Shown in pieces: positions 1 to 6,070 of a DNA stretch of 7,956 nucleotides. The DNA is from Desulfurococcales archaeon (GTDB taxonomy: Archaea; Thermoproteota; Thermoprotei_A; Sulfolobales; Ignicoccaceae). Under the pieces are notes generated by a model. That model was not told where the DNA came from and made no database searches. It worked only from the letters and a program-made list of their open reading frames with translations. Position numbers and translations under genes: made by a program. The stretch's first letter is position 1. Each line of letters begins with the position of its first letter. The stretch is from contig WAOJ01000040.1 in the NCBI GenBank assembly GCA_015521275.1, positions 1-7,956 on the forward strand, read 5' to 3'.

Positions 1-17
1 GGGGAGAAAACGTAATA

Positions 18-27
18 GAAATAAATA
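18..27 (+). promoter_or_regulatory. TATA-like box upstream of the propeller-kinase gene
   Basis: The AT-rich element gaaataaata is centred about 31 bases before the ATG at 54. That fits an archaeal TATA box (usually about 26 bases before the transcription start) giving a leaderless or nearly leaderless mRNA. Just upstream, frame 1 reads to a TAA stop at 13-15, which could be the end of a preceding gene. The alternative is that these bases are coding, because the kinase gene's own frame is open through here. Confidence 0.4.
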
Positions 28-53
28 CTGGCGAAGGGGTCGAAATTAAGACT

Positions 54-2600
54 ATGGCTAAGTTATGCGTCGAAAACTACTGCAAAGAATTCCCGATTAC
101 CATTAAGAGCGACTATGCCTTGATCGATGAGGAAAACAATTACGTTTACTTAAGGACGAAACTGGGTGTGGTAAAGCTTTTACTTCCGCCGCCCAAAGAA
201 CTCCGAGAGCTCTGGAGCTACAAGGCTGGAGACACCATTGAAGGCCTCGCCTTCAGCAAGAACGGAAACCTTGGAGCTGCTTCATATGATCATTGCGCTT
301 ACGTCTTCGATCCAAACGGAAACCTTCTGAACAAGGTTTGTGGAAAATATGGTATGGACGATGCCTCCTACTCAAACGGCAAATTCGGCTTTATCAATGA
401 CGATGGCTACGCCTACATAACTGATGAAAGAGGAAACTTGATCAAGAAGGTTTGGGTTGGAGATGATTACAGCTGGGCAATCACAATGACCTCGAACGGC
501 TTCGTGGCTTGTTGTTGCAGTTGTGCCTTCTTCGACTTCAACGGAAAAAAGAAATGGGACGTGGACGTTGAAGGTGTTGAAAATGGACCAGCCTATTACA
601 AAGGTTATTGGTATGTAGCCGATAGAGATTGGAAAAAGCTCTTGATCATAAAGGATGGAAAGATTGTAAAGAAGATGAGCTATGGTGAAAGTGCTTACGA
701 CACTGCGGTTTGCGGGAATTACTTGGCACTTGCGACCTATAATCACCTCTACCTCTACGACTTGAACGATCCAGCAAATCCAAATGAGATTTGGAGCGTT
801 GGAGGAATTGTTGGAGGATCTCAAGTGGCCTTCAGTCCGGATTGCAAGTACATAGCAGTTGCTGATGGACTCAAGCTAAGGATCTATAGGATTGATGGGA
901 AATTGGTGCTGGAGAAGGGTTATGAAACCGGTGTTACTGCTGTCGCTTGGTGGATGGATAGGATAGTTGTTGGGCTTTGGGATGGAAGGATTTACGTGTA
1001 TAAGGTTGAAAGAGAAATTAAAGTCTATGATCAAAGTTCATTATTAGTCTCATCTCAAGTGCCCGAAAAGTTTAGAAATGAAAAATATTATGAGCAAATA
1101 GTTCAGTATAAGCTAAATCCGAAAGACATAGAGGAAATTTTGGACTCAATCAAAAACTTCAAGTCGTTGAGCTTAGAAGATGTTCCAGAAGACCTCGTTT
1201 ACCTAATCCGTTCGGCCTCGACGGGGCCCATGAAGAGCATCGTGAACTCCATATTTAAGCGAGTTGGCGGCCCGGAAAACTTCGTTAACAAACTTAAGGA
1301 GTTGAAGAACATAAAAAGTGAGTTTGAAGAGATCAGTAGCAAGCCGCCCATAGACGTGGACAACTTACTGAGCAAGCTGGTAAACTTACAACAGCGCGCG
1401 TCATCAATAGTTTCAACCTTCTCCTCTGCCTTCAACTTGTACATGAACCCGCCTTGTAAAGGGGACGAAATCGAGTTACTCAGAGAAATGAACTCTGTAA
1501 GCTCCACATCTGAATTGTTCAACTACTACAAGATGTTGAAGTCTAGGTATGGAGAGAACTGGAAGGAGCCCTTTAAAGTTTGCATAATTAAAGCTCTATT
1601 GAAGAAGTTTGGGGACGTCGAACTCCTAAACGAGATAGAGGAGTATGTGAGAGCTTTAATGGATCTCATAGAAGAGGAGGCCGTTAGGCCTTTGCCAGAG
1701 GTGGAGGTCCGCTTAGAGGAGCTGAACCCTATAACGGAGAGGCCCAAGCCCATAAAGACCATAGAGGTTAAGAGCGCAGAACTCCTCAAGGGGTTTGACG
1801 AGGACATCTCGTTTAAGGAATGTGAAAAGGTCCAACAAGGGTCCAAGTGGGCCACCTACTTCTGCGACGACTACGTCGTCAAGGTATCCAACGACTGGGT
1901 TGATTACTTCGAGTCAGCCTTATCCGGGATCGACATTACGCCCTCCGGCAAGGAGTGGGACTACGAGAGGGCTTCAGCGCTCAAAGCCTTCGATCATCCA
2001 AACTTGGTCAAGGTTATAGCGCTGCATAAGGAAATGCCGATAATGGTAATGGAAAAGGGAGAAGGACATGTGAAGGCATTCAATAATACCGTAGAGGCCG
2101 TAAAGGGGGCCATACAAGTGGCTCAAGCGTTAGCTTACCTACACTCCTTAGGTTTGATCCACAGGGACGTGAAGCCGGAGAACGTTATAGCCTTCAAGGT
2201 AGGAAATGGTTACATAGTAAAGCTAGGGGACTATTCATCCTTGAGGCACGCCTTGAACCCGAGGGCAATATTAAGCACTGAAAGGCTAACCGAGTGCACG
2301 CCTCCTTACTGTCCTCCGGAAGCTAGGAACGACGAAGAGTGGCAGAGGAGCTTGAGAATGGTTTATCCTGCGGACGTTTACATGCTAGCTAAAACGTTGC
2401 TCAAGTGGATGGGCAAAGAGGTTTATGAGATAAAGAGCTTGGAAGACCACAACAAGTACTTGCCGAAGATGCTTGAGGGAATCGAAGGAAAGTTAAGGGA
2501 AGCCTTGGAGAAGGCTTTGAGCTACAACTATGCAAGCAGGCCTAACACAGTTGAGTTCATAAAGATGTTGGAGGAAGCGTTAAAGGAAATGGTCGAATGA
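54..2600 (+). CDS. Beta-propeller / helical / Ser-Thr protein kinase fusion protein
   Basis: An 848-residue protein in three parts. Residues about 1-325 are repeated beta-strand units (blade ends such as CAYVFDPNGN, AYITDERGN, LYLYDLND, LRIYRIDG, IYVYKVE), read as a roughly seven-bladed WD40/PQQ-like propeller. Residues about 333-545 are helical, followed by a Pro/Glu-rich linker. Residues about 585-848 are a protein kinase: beta3 Lys610, HRDVKPEN at 703-710 (catalytic Asp705, Asn710), Asp726 in a DYS variant of DFG, PPE at 754-756 in place of APE, and Arg829 near the end. The Gly-rich loop (about 594-600) has only one glycine. It should phosphorylate Ser/Thr on unknown partners; the propeller may recruit or sense a ligand (inference). 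No signal peptide or membrane segment is seen, so it is probably cytosolic. It holds 16 cysteines, most in close pairs. The gene at 4581-5999 shares the propeller and helical parts. ATG at 54 is the first in-frame ATG, but the frame stays open to base 3, so the true start could lie upstream. Domain calls are strong; substrate unknown. Confidence 0.88.
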   Translation: MAKLCVENYCKEFPITIKSDYALIDEENNYVYLRTKLGVVKLLLPPPKELRELWSYKAGDTIEGLAFSKNGNLGAASYDHCAYVFDPNGNLLNKVCGKYGMDDASYSNGKFGFINDDGYAYITDERGNLIKKVWVGDDYSWAITMTSNGFVACCCSCAFFDFNGKKKWDVDVEGVENGPAYYKGYWYVADRDWKKLLIIKDGKIVKKMSYGESAYDTAVCGNYLALATYNHLYLYDLNDPANPNEIWSVGGIVGGSQVAFSPDCKYIAVADGLKLRIYRIDGKLVLEKGYETGVTAVAWWMDRIVVGLWDGRIYVYKVEREIKVYDQSSLLVSSQVPEKFRNEKYYEQIVQYKLNPKDIEEILDSIKNFKSLSLEDVPEDLVYLIRSASTGPMKSIVNSIFKRVGGPENFVNKLKELKNIKSEFEEISSKPPIDVDNLLSKLVNLQQRASSIVSTFSSAFNLYMNPPCKGDEIELLREMNSVSSTSELFNYYKMLKSRYGENWKEPFKVCIIKALLKKFGDVELLNEIEEYVRALMDLIEEEAVRPLPEVEVRLEELNPITERPKPIKTIEVKSAELLKGFDEDISFKECEKVQQGSKWATYFCDDYVVKVSNDWVDYFESALSGIDITPSGKEWDYERASALKAFDHPNLVKVIALHKEMPIMVMEKGEGHVKAFNNTVEAVKGAIQVAQALAYLHSLGLIHRDVKPENVIAFKVGNGYIVKLGDYSSLRHALNPRAILSTERLTECTPPYCPPEARNDEEWQRSLRMVYPADVYMLAKTLLKWMGKEVYEIKSLEDHNKYLPKMLEGIEGKLREALEKALSYNYASRPNTVEFIKMLEEALKEMVE

Positions 2601-2691
2601 CTCACACCTCCACTTTCCTAGCGTTTCTCTAGCAAAGCTCAAGTCGCATTCCCTCGCAATCCCGACCTTCGAGTCCTTGGACTTATACTTG

Positions 2692-2709
2692 TTTTACAGT
2701 TAAGTTTTT
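2692..2709 (+). terminator. T-rich terminator-like stretch after the kinase gene
   Basis: Two T runs (TTTT at 2692-2695 and TTTTT at 2705-2709) lie about 95 bases past the kinase stop codon. Archaeal RNA polymerase commonly terminates at oligo-T tracts on the non-template strand, so this is a plausible 3' end for that transcript. A weak hairpin at 2672-2683 precedes it, but archaeal termination does not need one. Confidence 0.4.
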
Positions 2710-2723
2710 GGCTCGTCCGGGCC

Positions 2724-2891
2724 TTAAGCCTCTCCAAGCACCTTATGAGGTGCCGGGTTAACCTTAGCAAGAAGGACGAGTAACCCGATAAGAGCTGCTG
2801 AACCGAAGCCTTGGCAAGCGTCTTCCCTGCCTTCTCTAAAAAAGGCCTTAGCCCTAGCTATAGGTCTGGTCAAATAATTTATAGTCCGCAC
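2724..2891 (-). CDS. Hypothetical small protein with one hydrophobic segment
   Basis: A 55-residue reading frame from GTG at 2891 to TAA at 2724. I do not recognise a family. Residues 1-28 are rich in Arg/Lys, and residues about 29-48 (FGSAALIGLLVLLAKV and flanks) form one hydrophobic stretch with a basic N-terminal side, compatible with a single-pass membrane protein with a cytoplasmic N-terminus. It has one Cys (26). Arg codons after the proposed start are nearly all AGG/AGA and the amino-acid mix is protein-like, in contrast to the frame's extension into nuoCD on the opposite strand, which is shadow. A TATA-like element (minus strand ctctaaag, about 2930-2923) lies about 35 bases before the GTG, similar to the spacing of the other genes here. 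No clear Shine-Dalgarno. The start is uncertain: good-looking protein sequence continues upstream of GTG for about 15 residues without a start codon. Confidence 0.42.
   Translation of the reverse strand: MRTINYLTRPIARAKAFFREGREDACQGFGSAALIGLLVLLAKVNPAPHKVLGEA
2876..2883 (+). promoter_or_regulatory. TATA-like element upstream of nuoCD
   Basis: The sequence AATTTATA stands out in an otherwise GC-richer stretch, 84-91 bases before the nuoCD start. If used, it would give an untranslated leader of about 60 bases, longer than for other genes in the window. A weaker element (TCTTTAGA, about 2922-2929), about 41 bases before the start, would fit the usual spacing better. Either could be the nuoCD promoter. 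If the small minus-strand gene is real, this element lies inside its coding sequence. Confidence 0.3.
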
Positions 2892-2966
2892 CGGTCCAAG
2901 CCTTAGGAACGCGAGAAGATCCTTCTTTAGAGCCTCCGGCGATAGGCGAAGCGTGGGCGAGCGGTT

Positions 2967-4580
2967 TTGAAGCTCGTGGGGGAGCTGGAGAGGAAGGAGT
3001 GGAGAAACGCCACTTACGTTCAAGTGGAGCCCGAGTATTGGTACGAGAACGCGATGAGGCTCAAAGAGAATGGATTCGACTTCCCCTCCATGCTCACGGC
3101 AGTGGACTGGCCGGCGGAGAAGAAGGTAGAACTCCTCTTGCTCGTTTACCGCTTGAGCGACGGGAAGGCAATAGCTATGAGCACGAAGATAGATAGGGAG
3201 AAGAGGGAGATAGCCTCCCTCTCCGGAGTCTATCCCGGCATAGAGTGGCACGAGAACGAGACTTACGAGATGTTTGGAGTCAACTTCATCGGTCACCCGG
3301 ACTACAAGAGGTGGGGAAGGATAAGGAAAATATTGCTGAGCGAGGATCCGAGGCTCTTTCCAAAGGACAGATATCCTTTGCTCAAGGACTCCGGAGGTTA
3401 CAAGAACTTACCCAAGGTGAACTGGAACGAGGTATACGGGACGGACCAAGAGAAGGAAGGTCTTTACGAGGACCTAACTTACGTTTACGTGGGCCCCCAG
3501 CACCCGGCCACCCACGGGCCCGTGGGCTTCTTGTTGGGCTTGAAGGGAGAAATAATTGAGGACGTAATACCCAGACTGGGCTACGTCCATAGAGGAGTTG
3601 AATGGATATTCGAACAGAAGGAATACTTGAAGGTTATACCCCTATTGGACAGGCAGTGCTACGTGGACGCAATAGGCTGGGAGCTGCCCTACGTATTCGC
3701 TCTGGAAGAGATAATGAACGTGAAGCCGGATAGGAGGGGGGAGTTGCTTAGGATATTGGCTATGGAGCTGAGCAGGATTCAGTCCCACATACTCTACATA
3801 GGCTCCTTCTTGGAGAACGTGAACCACTTGACTGGCTTCGCTTGGACCGTGAGGGATCGTGAAGTGTTCATAAACCTCTTAGAAATGTTGACGGGCCAAA
3901 GGATGACCTTCAACTACATAAGGCCGGGAGGAGTTACTAGAGATTTGCCACAAGGCTTCAAGGATTTGTATGAGAAGGTAAAGGTTAGGTTCTTGAAACA
4001 CTTCGAGAAGCTAATAGAAACGAGCTTGGATAACCCAACAGTTGCTATGAGGGCTGAAGGAGTTGCCAAGGTAAGCGCCGAAGACGCCGTCAAGTATGGC
4101 TGGAGCGGGCCCAACCTGAGGGGCTCCGGAGTAGCTTGGGACTTGAGGATAAACAAGCCCTACGGAGGCTATGATACCTTGGAGTTTGAGGGGGCTGTAG
4201 GAAACGTGGGCGACAACTTGGACAGGATGCTGATAAGGTTTGAGGAAATAAAGCAGAGCTTGAAGATAATAGATCAAGTGCTGAAGGAGCTAACCACTAG
4301 GGGCGACATAGGCACACACTTGAAGAGGGCCCCTCCCTTCCCGAGACAGCCGGGAATAGCTTACGGAGTTAACGAGGCTGCTAGGGGAGAGAGCGGGGTC
4401 TTGGTGGTGGCCAATCCAAAGGACCCCAGAGCTAGGATGAAGCCTTGGAGGGTCCACATGAGGTCCCCAGTGTTCGTGCACACCATGAGCCTCAAGTACT
4501 TAGGAAAGGGAATGTTGCTACAAGACTTCCTAGCCTTCTACATATCCTTGGACACGTGTGTGGCCGAAATGGATAGGTGA
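2967..4580 (+). CDS. nuoCD: Fused NuoC-NuoD subunit (complex I / group 4 hydrogenase-related)
   Basis: A 537-residue fusion. Residues about 1-125 are NuoC (30 kDa subunit), with the TYEMFGVNFIGHPD signature at 99-112. A linker to about 170 leads to NuoD (49 kDa subunit), residues 171-537, with GPQHPATHGP at 176-185, LGYVHRGVE at 204-212, TGQRMTFNYIRPGG at 309-322 and the ending SLDTCVAEMDR. The two subunits form the peripheral-arm core next to the quinone site of complex I-like enzymes, on the cytoplasmic face of the membrane. Tyr232 aligns with the quinone-site Tyr of NuoD. Cys231 and Cys531, the only cysteines, align with the first Cys of the two [NiFe] CxxC motifs of hydrogenases; the second positions are Asp234 and Glu534, so a normal [NiFe] site is not expected. 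Start is TTG at 2967 (in-frame TAG at 2943-2945); GTG at 2976 is the alternative. No other complex I genes are adjacent. NuoCD fusions are known in other lineages. Family call firm; whether it serves a quinone, sulfur or other oxidoreductase is open. Confidence 0.93.
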   Translation: MKLVGELERKEWRNATYVQVEPEYWYENAMRLKENGFDFPSMLTAVDWPAEKKVELLLLVYRLSDGKAIAMSTKIDREKREIASLSGVYPGIEWHENETYEMFGVNFIGHPDYKRWGRIRKILLSEDPRLFPKDRYPLLKDSGGYKNLPKVNWNEVYGTDQEKEGLYEDLTYVYVGPQHPATHGPVGFLLGLKGEIIEDVIPRLGYVHRGVEWIFEQKEYLKVIPLLDRQCYVDAIGWELPYVFALEEIMNVKPDRRGELLRILAMELSRIQSHILYIGSFLENVNHLTGFAWTVRDREVFINLLEMLTGQRMTFNYIRPGGVTRDLPQGFKDLYEKVKVRFLKHFEKLIETSLDNPTVAMRAEGVAKVSAEDAVKYGWSGPNLRGSGVAWDLRINKPYGGYDTLEFEGAVGNVGDNLDRMLIRFEEIKQSLKIIDQVLKELTTRGDIGTHLKRAPPFPRQPGIAYGVNEAARGESGVLVVANPKDPRARMKPWRVHMRSPVFVHTMSLKYLGKGMLLQDFLAFYISLDTCVAEMDR

Positions 4581-5999
4581 TCAAGCCTCTCCCAACAAGG
4601 CCTTCAGGGCAGATATGTCTGCCTCTAGCTTCTCCTTCTTTTGTTCCAGCTCTTTCACTTTCTCGTCGTCCACCTTTAGGACCTCTTTCAAGACGCAGAG
4701 CTTAACCTTCTCGGCCCCTTCCTTAGCCCTCTCCGCCGGACTGCCTTCGCCCTTGGACAAGCTAACCAAGAAGTTTATGAACTTGGCAGCGCTCTTCTCC
4801 CTAAGTCCCTTCAAGATCTCCTCTATGGGCGGACAATCCTTCACGTCGCCTATCAACTTCTTAGCGTTCTCTATTAAGTTCAGAGCTACCATAACCTTCT
4901 CGTAGGCTCTCTCATACCTTTCTAACACGGACTTCCAGTCAGCTCCTCCTATATTCATTAGTTCGTTTATCTCCTTCAGGAGCTCATCTATTGCGTCGTT
5001 CAAATTGCTCTGTTTGACCTCCAAGCTTTCTAAGGCAGACTCGACTTCCTTTAACACCTCCTTGGTTAGAGGTGAGCCCATGTAATCTCCTTCGCTTATT
5101 TCCCTCAACTCCTTCAGCAAGCCCTTTTCCTCAACCGCTGCCTTCGGGACTTCGACGGTCTCCGGCTTGGTTTCCTCTTTTACAGCCTTCACCTCCTCCA
5201 CTTCCTCTTCGGCCTCAAGCTTGAGTATAGTTAAGACGTTCTCGCTTATCACAGCCACTGCCTTGCCGTTGCAGTCTATCATTCCGGGCTTGCCGCTCAA
5301 CTCGAACTCTTGCTCTTTCTTACCGTCCTTAGTGTATATAATGAGCTTCTTGGAGTTCCTTACAGCCACGAACACGCTGTCATTAGCGCTACAAACGAAG
5401 TTGAACCAACCGGGCTCCGCGCTCCACAGCACGTTTCCTTCCTTGGTTAATGCCAAAACCCTCCTGCTCGTCCCTACATAAATCCTCTCCTCGTCAATGT
5501 CCAAATCGAAGGCCTTCTCGTTCACATTTATGTGACCCATTACTTTACCCTCCAAGCTTATTATGTGGATCCTCTTGAGCACGTTGTCAGGAGCGTAGAG
5601 CTTGTCATCCTCCCTCCTAACCTTCCCTATCACTTGGCCCACGTCAACGCTCCAGAGCCTCCTCTCGCCCTTGAAGGCGTCGCACTTGTTTCCACAGACG
5701 AGGACTACTTCTCCCAGCGCAAAGGCTCGGGTAGCGCTGAAGCCCAACCTAACCTTGCTTACCTCGTTATCCCTTGCTATTCTCAATATGTTATCTTTAC
5801 CTATTGCGTAAACTACATCTCCCATTACATCTGCACTTTTCAACGGAATATCGAAGCACTTCTTGTATATCTCATTTCCGTTTAGAGAGAAGATGTATGC
5901 ACAGCCGTCAACCGAGCTGACCACTATTCTATCCTTCTTGACCTTTACGTCAACGGCCAAGTTTTCGAGCTTCTTTGAGATTATCTCGCTCACACTCAA
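4581..5999 (-). CDS. Beta-propeller protein with C-terminal helical/coiled-coil domain
   Basis: A 472-residue protein. Residues about 15-262 are repeated beta units (DGCAYIFSLNGN, LRIARDN, IHIISLEGK, VLALTKEGN, LIIYTKDGK, LTILKLE), read as a six- or seven-bladed PQQ/WD40-like propeller. An acidic/basic linker (about 262-292) leads to a helical domain (293-472) whose end, about 433-468, is Lys/Glu-rich coiled coil. No signal peptide, membrane segment or catalytic motif is seen, so a scaffold or ligand-binding role is inferred. It appears to be a kinase-less relative of the protein at 54-2600: both have CAY(I/V)F..NGN with a C-x14-C pair, and its eight cysteines (33/48, 102/106, 203/243, 389/435) all have counterparts there. 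Start is TTG at 5999; GTG at 5993 is a good alternative, with GAAGG six bases upstream. Its stop codon touches that of nuoCD; it is divergent from the shikimate kinase. Orthologues and function not recognised. Confidence 0.85.
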   Translation of the reverse strand: MSVSEIISKKLENLAVDVKVKKDRIVVSSVDGCAYIFSLNGNEIYKKCFDIPLKSADVMGDVVYAIGKDNILRIARDNEVSKVRLGFSATRAFALGEVVLVCGNKCDAFKGERRLWSVDVGQVIGKVRREDDKLYAPDNVLKRIHIISLEGKVMGHINVNEKAFDLDIDEERIYVGTSRRVLALTKEGNVLWSAEPGWFNFVCSANDSVFVAVRNSKKLIIYTKDGKKEQEFELSGKPGMIDCNGKAVAVISENVLTILKLEAEEEVEEVKAVKEETKPETVEVPKAAVEEKGLLKELREISEGDYMGSPLTKEVLKEVESALESLEVKQSNLNDAIDELLKEINELMNIGGADWKSVLERYERAYEKVMVALNLIENAKKLIGDVKDCPPIEEILKGLREKSAAKFINFLVSLSKGEGSPAERAKEGAEKVKLCVLKEVLKVDDEKVKELEQKKEKLEADISALKALLGEA

Positions 6000-6033
6000 C
6001 CTTCAATTCCCGCATCTGCTGTAGGTCAAAAGT

Positions 6034-6041
6034 AATTTATC
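6034..6041. promoter_or_regulatory. Shared TATA-like element for the divergent pair
   Basis: AATTTATC on the plus strand, GATAAATT on the minus, is the only clearly AT-rich element in the 71 bases between the divergent genes. Its centre is about 33 bases before the shikimate kinase ATG (6071) and about 38 bases before the TTG (5999) of the propeller gene, so one near-symmetric element could serve both directions. Leaders would be short in each case. Confidence 0.45.
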
Positions 6042-6070
6042 TAACACCATGCCGGAAGGTGGGGAAGTAG

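Larger units (their letters stand above)
2601..2966. other. Spacer between the kinase gene and nuoCD
   Basis: 366 bases without a plus-strand gene. The left third (2601-2723) shows no coding potential that I recognise; it holds a small hairpin (AGTC/GACT at 2672-2683) and a T-rich stretch that may end the kinase transcript. The rest holds a probable small minus-strand gene and TATA-like elements at 2876-2883 and 2922-2930. Several complementary segments between 2712 and 2787 could fold as RNA. No tRNA or rRNA is recognisable. Confidence 0.6.

Noticed and set aside
2641..2700. tRNA-like stretch (TCGAAGG... on the minus strand)
   Set aside because: No proper T-loop, anticodon arm or acceptor stem can be formed around it.
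2892..3296. Upstream extension of the small minus-strand frame across the nuoCD 5' end
   Set aside because: It has no usable start codon between 2891 and the nuoCD start, lies antisense to clearly conserved NuoC sequence, and its Pro/Leu/His-rich residues look like a shadow frame.
2725..4592. Ten-base repeat AAGCCTCTCC at the 3' ends of both minus-strand genes (2725-2734 and 4583-4592)
   Set aside because: Both encode a Gly-Glu-Ala C-terminus, but the rest of the two proteins shows no similarity, so it is probably chance.
5532..5885. 117-residue plus-strand frame inside the minus-strand propeller gene
   Set aside because: It is antisense to conserved propeller repeats and its composition (Tyr/Val/His-rich, no motif) is that of a shadow frame.
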